In this document: positions 1 through 10,142 of the stretch, piece by piece | Numbering within the stretch: the stretch's first letter is position 1 | How the letters are laid out: every line of letters starts with the position of its first letter | From: Hemicordylus capensis | Lineage: Eukaryota > Chordata > Lepidosauria > Squamata > Cordylidae | Direction: 5' to 3' | Length of the DNA: 64,000 nucleotides | NCBI RefSeq assembly: GCF_027244095.1 | Contig: NC_069669.1 | Span: 7,032,501 to 7,096,500, forward strand | Notes under the pieces: generated by a model | The model's input: the letters and a program-made list of their open reading frames with translations, nothing else | Database searches by the model: none | What the model was told of the DNA's origin: nothing | Program-made: the position numbers and the translations under genes

Positions 1-39
1 TTAATTGTGGGTTTAGACTAGTCTTTTAACATTTTAAGT

Positions 40-42
<3 letters not shown>

Positions 43-92
<50 letters not shown>
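43..92. repeat. (TG)n microsatellite
   Basis: About 25 uninterrupted TG dinucleotides abut the start of an L2-type LINE fragment. Its purity implies high length variability. Confidence 0.97.
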
Positions 93-95
<3 letters not shown>

Positions 96-325
96 GACCC
101 TTCAGGGTCTTCCTGAAAACAAACAGAGAAGATGCTCTTATTTCAACTGGGAGCATATTCCAAAGCCCTGGGGCAGCCACAGAGAAATCCAAGTCCCAAG
201 TCTCCACCAGACAAGCCAGCAGAAACCATAACCAAATCTCTCCAGAAGATCGTAATAGGTGGCAAGGTTCATGACAAAGAAGGCGCTCTCTTAAATACCT
301 GGGGCCCAAGCTGCTAAGGGCAGTG
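93..325 (-). mobile_element. L2-type LINE, C-terminal ORF2 fragment
   Basis: The minus strand encodes the conserved tail of squamate L2-like ORF2, including LGPRYLRERLL, a CHEPCHLLRSSGE-like stretch and GLWNMLPVEIRA. The same segment recurs at 10.44-10.77 kb. Only the end of the protein is present, as expected for a 5'-truncated copy. The fragment is non-functional. Confidence 0.75.
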
Positions 326-463
326 GAGCACCTTGGTCCAAAATCAGCCTGGACCCGAAGGGCTTCAGAGCCCCCCCACCATGAGCCCCCCTTGCCATGA
401 GGCACACCCCTTCAATTTTTTAAAAAAATACCTCCTGCAGGCCGCAGTGGGCTGGCCTGGCTG

Positions 464-1426
464 CAGGGGCGTAACTAGGGGTAGGGCAGGCAGGGCATGT
501 GCCCCGGGCGCCACTTGAAGGGGGGCGCCATTTTTTAAAATTAATTTTTTTAAAAAAATGGCCACTGAAAACAAAATGGACACTGTGCATGCTAAAATGG
601 CCTCTGTGAGGCCCCCATGCCAGGCCTCGCAGAGGCCATTTGAGCATGTGTGGCAGCCACCACACATGCTCAAATGGTCCCTGCAAAGCCCTAGAGGCCA
701 GCGAGGGGAGCGGGAACCTTTGCAGACCCACCCCACAGCCTTTAGGGGCTACAGGTTTTTTTAAAAATAAAATTAATATAATATGTCACTGTACACATAT
801 TCAGTTTGGCACTATGTACAGAGAATCAGGGCTTGTGAATATTGAGCTGAAGCTTATGAGCTAGGATTGTATTCATTTGCTCTTTGCTTCTTGTTATAAG
901 TGAGTTAAATGTGATGTCTTAATAATATGGCTATTAATGGTGAGTTTGTCTTTCAATCAGTGTGAAATTAGTATTAATTAGCCTTAGTATTAAGGCCCAC
1001 TGGGAGTTTCTTGCTCTCTTTCTCTCATTTTAACTGTCTTTCTGAAATACTAGAATATATTCCAAGCAGTGACACAGTTTACTCTGCATATATTTTAATT
1101 ATTTTCAGAGTAAATTGGGAAAAGTCAAATTCTCCATTTCTTTTAAAAACTTATGTAATAGTGATGCTATAATGCATAGTAGAGAATTAGACATTAGTTT
1201 TCCAAGTATACCTCCACATAGTATTTGGGTATTTCATGAGCCCCAGCATACTGAAATTTGTAGTTTTCTAAATTGTTTTTGAAAAATTAAAAGATTAACG
1301 AGCTTGACTTGTATTTTTCAGCTGATATTATGGTAAAGTTATCTGAAAGATGGGTGTTGGATGTTTGGACAAGGGGCGCAATTTCAGTGCTTGCCCTAGG
1401 CACTATTTTCCCTAGATACGCCTCTG
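464..1426. mobile_element. hAT-superfamily DNA transposon, non-autonomous, with 8-bp TSD
   Basis: The 963-bp element begins caggggcgtaactaggg and ends ccctagatacgcctctg, which are imperfect terminal inverted repeats of each other. It is flanked on both sides by the identical octamer cctggctg (456-463 and 1427-1434). An 8-bp duplication and CAGRG-type ends are hAT hallmarks. No transposase frame is visible. A 152-bp relative with similar ends lies at 4764-4915. The flanks look like Helitron-like GC-rich DNA, so this element is the younger of the two. Confidence 0.88.
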
Positions 1427-1434
1427 CCTGGCTG

Positions 1435-1692
1435 CCAGGAGCAGCAGGCAGCACCAGCAGGCTACCCAGCTACAGGGAATTGGCGGGCAGGTGAGAGGAG
1501 GTGGCAGGCAGGTGAGAGGAGGTGATAGGCCAGCTTTCTGGCTGGCCCGCCAGCCAGAAAGCGCCGGGTGGTGGGGTGAGAAGCAGCGGGCCTGCCGACC
1601 AGCCAGCCCACCAGCCAGAAGCCACGGGCGGGGGGGAGAAGCGGGCCAGCCAGGCAGCGGAGGTGCAGATGCTCTGCCCCCGGCCCAGCTAG
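1435..1692 (+). mobile_element. Helitron-like element, 3' part
   Basis: GC-rich repetitive DNA ends with a small hairpin (gcaga-tgc-tctgc at 1665-1677), a short spacer, and CTAG followed by T (1689-1693). This is the layout of a Helitron 3' terminus. Two other copies in the window end the same way (7011, 14492). The hAT at 464-1426 interrupts its upstream part; the 5' end was not identified. Confidence 0.5.
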
Positions 1693-1717
1693 TTTCTCCA
1701 TATTTTATAAAATCATA

Positions 1718-1916
1718 GTTGGTGGGGACCTGTGATGCCATTTAGTCTAGGGGTTCCCAACATCTGTGGTACTCCAGATGTGAATGAACTACAACACCCA
1801 TCATCTTCAGCCACAATACATTTAGTCGACGGTGATGGGAGTTGTAGTTAAGCCACATCTAGAGTACCACAGGTTGGGAACCCCTAGACTAAATGGCATC
1901 ACAGGTCCCCACCAAC
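1718..1916. repeat. Long palindrome with perfect 44-bp outer arms
   Basis: Bases 1718-1761 and 1873-1916 are exact reverse complements over 44 bp. The inner hairpin resembles the common 'actacaactcccatcat' foldback MITE of this window and is visibly less perfect. The strand could fold into a stem of about 95 bp. Confidence 0.95.
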
Positions 1917-2054
1917 CCTGATCTAATCCTACTTCCTATGTCCTGGTCAATGCAAGGAATCCAGAGAAAGAGCATCCGCAACCTATGGGGGCCACCAGTG
2001 AGGGAGAGCCCAGCCAGGTAATTGGTTCCACGGTCAGATTACCTATGAGCCGGG

Positions 2055-2205
2055 GTGAAGAAACGTTGGCTCAGTTTATCAGTCAGATAAAATATTACTC
2101 ATCAAGCTATGTTGTTACATTGCTCATCAGGTCATTTTTTCACTCGCCAGGCATCATTTTTCACTCATCACAGACTAGTAGACTAGTGGATTTCCACAGC
2201 CCTGC
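2055..2205. repeat. Unclassified dispersed repeat, copy 1
   Basis: A stretch with 'gttggctcagttta' followed by several near-copies of 'ttttcactcgcc' recurs in degenerate form at 33428-33560. It has no coding potential and no recognisable tRNA or 5S promoter. The surrounding 1917-3055 shows no exon. Confidence 0.55.
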
Positions 2206-3059
2206 CCATGAGGGCTATATTTGCCTTTTTCTATTCCTACTTCTGCAATGGAAAGCTCCTCAAGGGCAGCTAGCAGCGTCATAGTTATGCAAGCAAAGGA
2301 GTGCCTGGATAGTTAAGGAGGATAGTACAATGAATGCTCTACCATGTTAAACCCTGGATATTCTTCATGAAGATCTAATAACTCTGCTGCTAGCAGCAGC
2401 CAAGACAGAGGTAGCTAAACATTAGAAATCCTCAAAGGGTCTTTGCATTGAAAATTGGTTCAATAAGGTCTGGAAGGTCATATTATCCAAAAAGCTAACC
2501 CATCAAATCAGATTAGCTAGAGGAGTAACAAAACAAGACAAGTTTTTGGAAATATGGTTTCCATGTATTGAATATGTCAATAAGGGATGGTCAGTTTGTA
2601 ACCCTCCATCCACTCAAATCAAATTTTGGAATGATGTTCTTTCTTGAATTTTATTTTCAATTGTCTCCTATCAAGTTATACCGGCATGCTCAGCAACCGA
2701 CAATCTCTTCTTTAACACTGGACTTGCGTATAACCTCAAACGGCTCTTAATTTCTGGCTTATATATTCGAGTTTTTATTGTTTGTTCTTTTCCATTGCTG
2801 CACAGTTTTACATATGTGCTGTATTTGTTGAAAATAAAATAAAATGTCCGAAAACCAAACCAAACCCTGGATATTCTATTAGGTATAACATCCCAAACAC
2901 TTGTCCAGCCTACCTGAAACCTGATACCAATCAACTCGGAGACAACTGCCATCACAGGTCCAAATTTGGTGCATAGCCATTGAAAAATTACAGAGAGAGA
3001 GCAGTTTGAAGACTGACCCATAAGAAGCAGATTTTCAACAACAGAGAAAAGCCCTAAAA

Positions 3060-3186
3060 CAGGGTTTCCCAACATGTGGTCCTCCAGATGTTGCTGAACG
3101 ACAACTTCCACCAATCAATTGTGGCTGGGGATGGTGGTAGTTGTAGTTCAGCAACATCTGGAGGACCAAAGGTTGGGAACCCCTGC
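3060..3186. mobile_element. Foldback MITE (hAT-type, ggtttcccaac family)
   Basis: A near-perfect hairpin has the arms 'gggtttcccaac...tgttgctgaac' and 'gttcagcaacatctgg...gttgggaaccc' around a short AATTGTGG centre. Related copies lie at 1718-1916 and 53307-53445. No clear 8-bp duplication was found for this copy. Confidence 0.7.
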
Positions 3187-3231
3187 CCTAAAAGGTTAAA
3201 AAAAAAAACTAAAGGGGAGGGAGGGAGGGTG

Positions 3232-3475
3232 CAAGAGAGGAGCTAGGTAGGACAGTGCCATCCTACTCCATGCAGGTACCCATCACTTTAATGAGCTGGG
3301 ACGAAAAGCCATCTACCTAGATCACATCCTCCTCTCACAGATTGTCACTCCTCCCTAGGTTTTTGATGGCACACGATCACAAAACGGGGACATGCATAGC
3401 TCCCGAAGCTGGGTAGAACGCTTGTCCTACTCAACTATTGATCATGTGAACAGCCTCTCAGATTATTTTCCTTGT
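3232..3475. mobile_element. Foldback 'ggtaggac' family, partial copy
   Basis: It shares 'gagctaggtaggacagt', 'gaagctgggtagaacg' and 'catgtgaacagcctctcag' with the foldback elements at 22.77-23.10 and 53.61-53.96 kb. The arms no longer pair well, suggesting an old or truncated copy. Confidence 0.6.
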
Positions 3476-3479
3476 TTTG

Positions 3480-4415
3480 TTCACAAGCAAATAAGTAAAC
3501 CAGAACATCTGGTATGTTCTCCTAAGATCCATGTATCTTCCAGGTTTTAACACCACCAACCCGGATATCTGGAGCATGCTCAGCTGGGCATTGACAGCTC
3601 AGTACTCCTGCTCTCCTCCTCAGCTCCATCAAAGTCCGGGAAGAATTCGCTTGCTTTTGTAATACCTCGACACAATTCCTGTCAAGATCATTATGCGGTG
3701 CTGTCTCGCCAACATCACCCTAGGATTTGGCAGTGCTGCAAAATGCCTATAGAATCAATGACACAACATTCTTTACCATCTCATCTTCCTTTTTGTCGAT
3801 CGATAGATACAGTGGCTGCAGTTTTCCGCTCCTCTATTTTCAAAATGTGTAAGGAGGTAAGCATAATAGGAGGAAAGATCACGGTAAAAACCTCTAGTTG
3901 TCATCTCTTGTCAGCCTGTTCTCCACAGGAGGTGAAATCAAGTAATCAAATAGCAACATTTCTTCCAGCAACCTTTGCCTCAGAAAACCAAACGGGGCGA
4001 GGGAGAATTCACAGTTCCTGCATATAAGCTGGTTGGTTCCCCCCCCCCTTCTTCTTCACCCACTCTGCCTTGCAGAATTGAGTTGTGCAGGTAAAAATAT
4101 GCCAACCACGAAGCCAGGTCTTTGCTTGTCAAATGGAAGAATTTCCTTGCTCAAGTCTGTTCTCTCCTCAAGAAAGACTTTAATGGCTGCTGTTTCTCAG
4201 CAAGGCGGAGGAGAGAATAAGTTTAAGGAAATCAGGCAGCCCAGAAAACAGCTGGGACTTCAAACCAAGGGCTGTCCTTTCATGAAGCCGGGTGAGGTGC
4301 TGGCCTCAGACGGCAGATTATTGGGGTGGCAGCAGAGGAGCAAGACGCCCCCCACCACTACCATCAGAGCAGGACCAATCTGAATCCAAATCGCTATCCA
4401 AATTGCAGCACGATT
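3480..4415. other. No gene or known repeat recognised
   Basis: Mixed-composition intergenic DNA. The open frames are short, with no splice context or protein family I recognise, although EME2 could be expected on this side of SPSB3 by synteny. Confidence 0.5.
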
Positions 4416-4417
4416 AA

Positions 4418-4671
4418 GGTGCAGGGAGAAAGCAGCCTAAGAGAACTCCCCAACTAATTTAACCAATGCAGTGGAGGTGTGGCAATTTTGGACACCTCCT
4501 CCTCCTCCCTCTGTGCGACTCAAAAATATGCCATCGAGGGTTGTACAGCCTTCGGGGATATATTTTCAAGTGGCAACAGGTTTTCTAGGGAAGGGAGGGT
4601 CAAAAATGGCCACTTCTCCACTGCAGTGAGTTGGGAAGTTCTGTGTTAGGCTGCTTTCTCACTGCACTGGT
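4418..4671. mobile_element. Foldback MITE, ~250 bp
   Basis: The left arm 'tgcagggagaaagcagccta...ctccccaact' is inverted in the right arm 'agttgggaag...taggctgctttctcactgca'. A degraded relative appears at 15440-15655. It has no open frame. Confidence 0.7.
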
Positions 4672-4688
4672 GAATCCTTGCTCTATGT

Positions 4689-4984
4689 CAGGCCTGCTCA
4701 ACTTCGGCCCTCCTGCAGATGTTGGCCTACAACTCCCATAATCCCTGGCTATTGGCCACTGTGCAGGGAAGTAGCTATAATTGAGCGGATGGGTTCAAAG
4801 GACCCGGGGGCCCCCAGCTCGACCCCTCCCTATTTTCTTCATTATCTCCCTCACTTCGAGGGGCCACCAGGGAGAGGGGCAAACATGGGCCCATTCTTCC
4901 CTAGTTACACCCCTGCCACTGTGGCTGGGGATTATGGGAGTTTTCGTCCAAAAACAGCTGGGGGCCCAAAGTTGAGCAGGCCTG
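4689..4984. mobile_element. hAT-type MITE (caggcctgctcaac family), interrupted
   Basis: The ends caggcctgctcaac and gttgagcaggcctg are inverted repeats. Flanking octamers ctctatgt and ccctattt agree at 6 of 8 positions. The interior matches the family consensus 'ctacaactcccataatcc' but is split by the insertion at 4764-4915. Sister copies are at 26940, 33616, 42494 and 50010. Confidence 0.8.
4764..4915. mobile_element. hAT MITE nested in another hAT MITE, perfect TSD
   Basis: This 152-bp element starts cagggaagtagc and ends ctagttacacccctg. It is flanked by identical ccactgtg octamers (4756-4763, 4916-4923). The ends match the larger element at 464-1426. Removing it and one octamer restores the host MITE. 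Confidence 0.9.
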
Positions 4985-4992
4985 CCCTATTT

Positions 4993-5960
4993 CAACTAAT
5001 ATTATAATCTGTGCCCTTGGACCTTTTCATCCTGTCCTGAAATGTTCCCTCGCATCCTGTCCCCTCCGTTCCCTCGCATTTTTGTTTTTGTTTTAATGCT
5101 TCATATCAGAACTAAGGAAGGACTTTGATGAACTCAAAAGCGTGCTCACTTTCTGTCGAGACTGATAAAGGTATTACCCGACTGCTCCTTGTGGATTTAC
5201 AGAGCATCGTAGAAACACAGTCCTTTCTGTCTGATTATCTCAGATGAAGAGCAAAAAATGGAAGAAGGGGCATCACTGAAAGCATGAAGTGGAATGAGGA
5301 CATTATTGTAAAAAAAAAAAAAAAAAAGCGTAGAGTGATCAAAGAATGATTGCAAGTAGGTGGATTTTGTTCCAAATGTAGAAATCCAACAGTGCCATCT
5401 CGTGGGAGGATTGGAGTTCAAGTCCCCAAATGCAGCTTTGCATTATTTGCCAAAAACAAAAAAAAGGCATGTCTAGTGGCACTAATCCATTTAGCACAGA
5501 AAGAGTTTTTATAGGTGAGAGCCTACTTCACAAGGTGCATGCACAGGAAGTTACTGGAAACAGAGAGAAAAATAGATTTCCACACATACTATTAAATCTG
5601 TAGGGATACACTTTAGAAGAATCTAGCTAAACTGTGCTGCTTCAAAGCCACCTGGACACTGACAACCATTCCAAATACACAAAGCGTATTGTTTATAAAA
5701 TATTTGCTAACAGAGCAAAGAGGCACCTTTGCTGATTCGAGTTGCTTAAACATTTCAATCAGCGGGACATTTACACGTGTATATTAAACAAGGAAGTTAC
5801 AATGAGAAACCATATTTACCCTGCATGATCAGAATGCTCCAGACAGGGTCTTGCAAAGCACGGCTGCCATCACTGTCTGCTAAAGCATTATTCAAATCCC
5901 CAGGGACCTTTCCCCCAAAATCTATTTCAAGCCAAACCCCAAGCTTGCCATTTCCTGCCT
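4993..5960. other. No gene recognised
   Basis: Intergenic DNA with an A17 run at about 5311. Around 5470-5550 ('tctagtggcac...gcctacttcacaaggtgcatg') it faintly resembles an old reptile repeat. No supported exon. Confidence 0.5.
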
Positions 5961-5964
5961 GCCT

Positions 5965-5965
5965 G

Positions 5966-6009
<44 letters not shown>

Positions 6010-6109
6010 TCAATTTCTATACCGCCCTTCCAAAAATGGCTCAGAGCGGTTTACAAAGAGAAATAACAAATAAGATAAGCCAGATGTCTAGACAGATATA
6101 GATATAGAT

Positions 6110-6151
<42 letters not shown>

Positions 6152-6155
6152 GGAG

Positions 6156-6210
<55 letters not shown>

Positions 6211-6218
6211 AGATATTT

Positions 6219-6256
<38 letters not shown>

Positions 6257-6268
6257 ATATATATATAT
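5965..6268. repeat. Compound microsatellite (AAT)n, (GATA)n, (AT)n, (GA)n
   Basis: Successive tracts are (AAT)n 5965-6009, (GATA)n about 6093-6150, (AT)n about 6157-6208, (GA)n about 6224-6252 and (AT)n about 6256-6268. Between the first two lies the 3' terminus of a LINE-type repeat (minus; 'ataccgcccttccaaaaatg'). Confidence 0.97.
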
Positions 6269-6284
6269 GGAGATATATATAAGG

Positions 6285-7011
6285 ATAGGCAAGGGTCTGC
6301 GGAAAGAGGGGTCGTGAGGGAGGAAAGAGCCCCTTCAGGAGAAGGAGGCTGCCGTTGTGTGAATTAGATGAGGGAACAAGATGAACAGATCTGTTAACTC
6401 AGGAAGGGAGAGAGAAAGAGAGAGGGGGGAGGGGAAGAAAGACAGAGGGGAAGAGTAAGTGGAGGAGAAAGAAAGAGAGAGAGAAAGAGAAGGGAGGGGA
6501 AGAGAGACAGAAGGAAGGTTGAGGGATGAGCCCAAGCCTGTCAGCAGCCTGAGGGGAAATGAGCGGCCATGGTGGCAGCAGAAAGGAAGGGTCCAGTCAA
6601 CCACTGCTGCTGTTTGGGCCATTGGCGGAGGCAGGCAGACAGGCAAGCACGGGATGGACGCAGGCCTGTCAGTGGCCTGAGGGGAATGAACGGCCATGGT
6701 GGTGACGGCAGCGAAGAAGGGTCCGGTCAACTGCTGCTGCTGCTGCTCCTCCTGTGGGGAGGAGCAGAAGCGGGGTGAGGGTGAGGGTGGGGAGGTCTCT
6801 GGGGATCGGGGGCTGCAGCTTGGCCAAGAGGCACCAGCAACACTGCAGCCGCGACCAAGAAAGTGAGGGGGATGGAGTAAAGGGATGGGGGAGGAGGAGC
6901 AGGAGTGCGGCTCAGGTGAGGGTGGAGAGATCTCTGAGGTGAGGGGCTGTGGCAGGGATGAGGGGAGCAATCAAGTACTAGCGCACAGACGCTCTGTGTG
7001 GGTTAAGCTAG
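6285..7011 (+). mobile_element. Helitron-like non-autonomous element
   Basis: A purine-rich GC-rich body ends with the hairpin cacaga-cgc-tctgtg (6984-6998), a 9-nt spacer and CTAG (7008-7011) followed by T. The 5' end is uncertain, perhaps near 'atataaggataggcaaggg' at about 6277. Internal blocks such as 'ggcctgaggggaa...cggccatggtgg' are tandemly repeated. The long minus-strand frame is Ser/Pro low complexity and not a gene. Confidence 0.5.
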
Positions 7012-7012
7012 T

Positions 7013-7720
7013 TATTATTTAACTTTGAATGCATTTTAACAAGGTATTCTTCAGAGGCAAACACAGGGGCAGCGAATGTAACAAGGCAGGTACCCAAAGG
7101 TCATGAAAAGCAGCCCTTGGGGATAAGGCCAGTTTGCAGGCATGAGAGTTTCATCTGGACCCATTCCCAGTTGAAATCGCACCCGCCGCAAAAATGTTCT
7201 TTGAGGAACAAGAGCTTGGAACTGGGAATGGCAACTCTAGCCTCACATTTTAAAAAAAGAATCATAAATGAGTCCAAAAGGCTAGGTTAAGGTAAAGTCA
7301 GTTCTTGAAATATTACATGAAACAATAGAGAGAGAATACGAGTGAGCAAGTGCACAGTGATTGATGCAGCTGCTTTATAAAAAAAAAACAAAAAAACAGT
7401 GCAGGAGAAAGTGAAAGACCAGAACATTTCAGCACTTTGAAGTAGTTGCAATTGCCATGGAAACCACCTCCATCCATTCAGCCCACCTGTCTCACTAGGC
7501 CTTCTGTAGGAAACCACACCGTAAAATGATAAGAGGACACAAGAGCGCATTGTACACAGAGCACCTGGGAAAGCGCGTCCAACATTGAAGGCCATTAAGT
7601 TGCAACATCTTTTTCCACATGGCCCATGCTCTAGGCTAGGATGAGAATTTACTCCTTTTCTCCATCAATTTCTACTTCTTTTTTAAAAAAATCCCTTTGA
7701 GTACCACAGAGTTATCAGCA
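7013..7720. other. No gene recognised
   Basis: Moderately AT-rich intergenic DNA without recognisable repeat boundaries or exons. Confidence 0.5.
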
Positions 7721-7725
7721 TAGGA

Positions 7726-7918
7726 AGAACATAGGAAGCCGCCTTCTACCGAGTCAGACCCTTGGTCCATCTAGCTCAGTATTGTCTACACAGACTGGCA
7801 GCGGCATCTCCAAAACTGCAGGCAGGAATCTCTCTGAGCCTTGTCTTGGAGATTCCAGGGAAGGAACTTGGTATCTTCTGCATGCAAGTCTGCAGGTGTT
7901 CTTCCCAGAGCGGCCCAG
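7726..7918 (-). mobile_element. Sauria-type SINE
   Basis: Antisense copy: the tail 'aacataggaag' begins at the left, followed by the conserved 'gtccatctagctcagtattg' core. The head is eroded and joins a LINE 3'-end repeat. Confidence 0.85.
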
Positions 7919-7943
7919 ATATCTTACAGCACACCCATGTACA

Positions 7944-8130
7944 AATACGATGGATATTTATATACCACTTTTCTAGGTTCCCAAAGTGGCTTACGTAGAT
8001 ATAAATAAATTAATAAAATGGCTCCCTGTTCCCCAAAGGGCTTACAATCTCAAAAAGAAACATAAGATAGACACCAGCAACAGTCAATGCAGGTACTGTG
8101 CTGGGGGTGGATGCAGGGAAACCGGAGCTA
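7944..8130 (-). mobile_element. LINE 3'-end repeat
   Basis: Antisense copy of the family with 'ataccactttt...ggcttac', 'ccccaaagggcttacaatct' and 'agacaccagcaacagtca'. This dispersed L2/CR1-type 3' region occurs more than ten times in the window. Confidence 0.75.
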
Positions 8131-8426
8131 AAACACCTCAATAGATCCAGTCTCTGCTGGAAGAATTCCAGCAAGGGAGAACCCATCCCTCCCTAGGGCA
8201 GCTGGTTTCTTCACAGTGGCAGTTGGCAGCAGGGAACACCCACAGCTCACCTGCCCTCTTTGCATTGGGTAGTGGCGGCAAGGCAAGCAAGCACGCACTC
8301 CCTGTTGCCCACCTGTGGCGGATGCTGTGGGCAGGAGAGCACCCAGGCTGGCAGCATCTGCCCAACTGTCATCTCCGGGAAGGCTTCACCAGGGGCACCC
8401 CAAGCCTTGGGTCAGCCTTGTTATAT

Positions 8427-8525
8427 CCTGTTTCCCACAGTGGCCCATGAGACACCTCTGGGAAGCCCACGGGCAAGAGGGGAGAGCATGCCCCCTCTCC
8501 TACTGATGCTCCCCCTGCAACTAAT
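8427..8525 (-). mobile_element. CR1-like LINE 3'-end fragment
   Basis: It contains 'cacagtggccca', 'ctctgggaagccca' and 'tgctccccctgcaac', the antisense 3' region of the CR1-like family, head-to-head with the next fragment. Confidence 0.65.
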
Positions 8526-8527
8526 AT

Positions 8528-9110
8528 TATCATGCCCTTATACAAATCTATGGTGCCGCCACATCTGGAGGACTGTGAACAGTTTTGGTCACTGTATCTT
8601 AAGAAGGATATTGTAGAACTGGAAACGGTGCAGAATAGGGCAACCCAGATGAACAGGGACCTGCCTGGAGCACCTTCCTCATGAGGCTAGGCTACAGCAT
8701 CTAGGGCTCTTTACCTTGAAAAAGAGACTACTAAGGGGATACATGATCGAGGTGTATAGAATTATGCATTTGATTGGAGAGGGTGGACAGAAAGAAATTC
8801 TTCCTCCTCTCTCACAACACTAGAACCAGGGGTCGTCCCATGAAACTGAAGGTTGGGAGATTTAGGACCAACAAGAGGAAGTACTTTTTCATACCGTGCA
8901 TAATTAATCTATGGAATTCTTAGACATGGGATGTGGTGACGGCCAACAGCTTGGGTGGCTTTAAAAGGGGCTTAGACAGATTCATGGTGGACAGGTCTAT
9001 CAATGGCTACTAGTCTGGTGGCTGTGGGCCACCTCCAGCCTCAGAGGCACGATGCCTCTCAATACCAGTTGCAGGGGAGCAACAGCAGGAGAGATGGCAT
9101 GCTCATACCT
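8528..9110 (+). mobile_element. CR1-like LINE, C-terminal ORF2 and start of 3' UTR
   Basis: Broken plus-strand frames encode PHLEDCEQFWSLYLKKDI, VQNRATQM and GRFRTNKRKYFF, matching the end of jockey-superfamily ORF2. The 3' UTR follows. Several stops and frameshifts mark it as dead. Confidence 0.75.
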
Positions 9111-9289
9111 CAATCGGCAGGAGTACTCAAGAGTAGGGCCTCTGAAGAAACTATCAAGGTCCAGCTACATATGGGGCAAAGTGCTCTCTCTGGTAGGCCA
9201 TCTGGTCCCAAGCAACTTGGGGCTTTAAAGGTTAAAATTAATAAATTAACTGTTGGAATGAATTCCTTTTGAAGAGGGATTGAAGAGGG

Positions 9290-9880
9290 TTGGTGTTTGC
9301 TAGTTTGTACAGCAGAGGGCACCTGTGATTCAGAAATATACTTCCCCAGAGGATCTTTGAGTTTTCGACAAAGTTCCTCATCAAAGACACCTGAGAAAAC
9401 TTCGCAGTCATGGGATAAGGGGACAAGTACATGTGTGGGTTGCTAACTGGTTGAAGGACAGGAAACAGAGAGTAAGTATAAATGGAGAGTTTTCACAATG
9501 GAGGGAAGAAAGAAGTGGGGTCCCCCAGGGATCTGTACTGGGATCAGTGCTTTTTAATTTATGCATAAATGATCTAGAAGCAGGGGTAAGCAGCGAGGTG
9601 GCCAGATTTGCAGAAGATACCAAACTCTTCCAGGTAGTGAAATCCAAAACGGATTGTGAGGAGCTCTGAAAGGATCTCTCCAAACTGGGTGAGTGGGCGA
9701 CCAAATGGCAAATGTGGTTCAGTGTTGGCAAGTGTAAAGTGATGCACATAGGGACGAAAAACCCCAACTTCAAGTATATGTTGATGGGATCTCATTGAAA
9801 GTGTCAACTCAATGTGTGGCAGCTGTGGAAAAGGCCAACCCCATGCTAGGGATCATTAGGAAACCAATGGTGCTTACTTC
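9290..9880 (+). mobile_element. CR1-like LINE reverse-transcriptase fragment
   Basis: The plus strand encodes ANWLKDRKQRVSINGEFSQW, then SGVPQGSVLG and a palm motif reading FAED instead of FADD (about 9606). KWQMWFSVGKCKVMHIG follows. This is the RT domain of a jockey-superfamily (CR1/Rex-like) element. A stop follows 'DCEEL'. The segment lies 3' of its own C-terminal part (8528-9110), so the two belong to separate or rearranged insertions. Confidence 0.85.
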
Positions 9881-10142
9881 TATGCATGCATAGAATGGCA
9901 TGCATAGAATTTCAATCCAATGTCCTTAAACATTACAACACACAGTCTGGTAGGCAGGCAGTGATTTACATAAAAAGCAAGCTATCCTCTCAACTGCCAG
10001 TAGAGAACCTCTGCTTATAAAAAAACAAAGGCAACATTCCTCAGGAGATTACTGTTCTTGTGAACCCCTCCCTGGTAGCTTCCTGTGCTTTACCTGCCTT
10101 AATCCAAGTCCAGCAGTTGAGCAGAATAGTGACAATATATTT

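Noticed and set aside
6335-6970. 211-codon minus-strand frame rich in Ser, Pro and Leu
   Set aside because: Antisense to a purine-rich repetitive Helitron-like body; low complexity.
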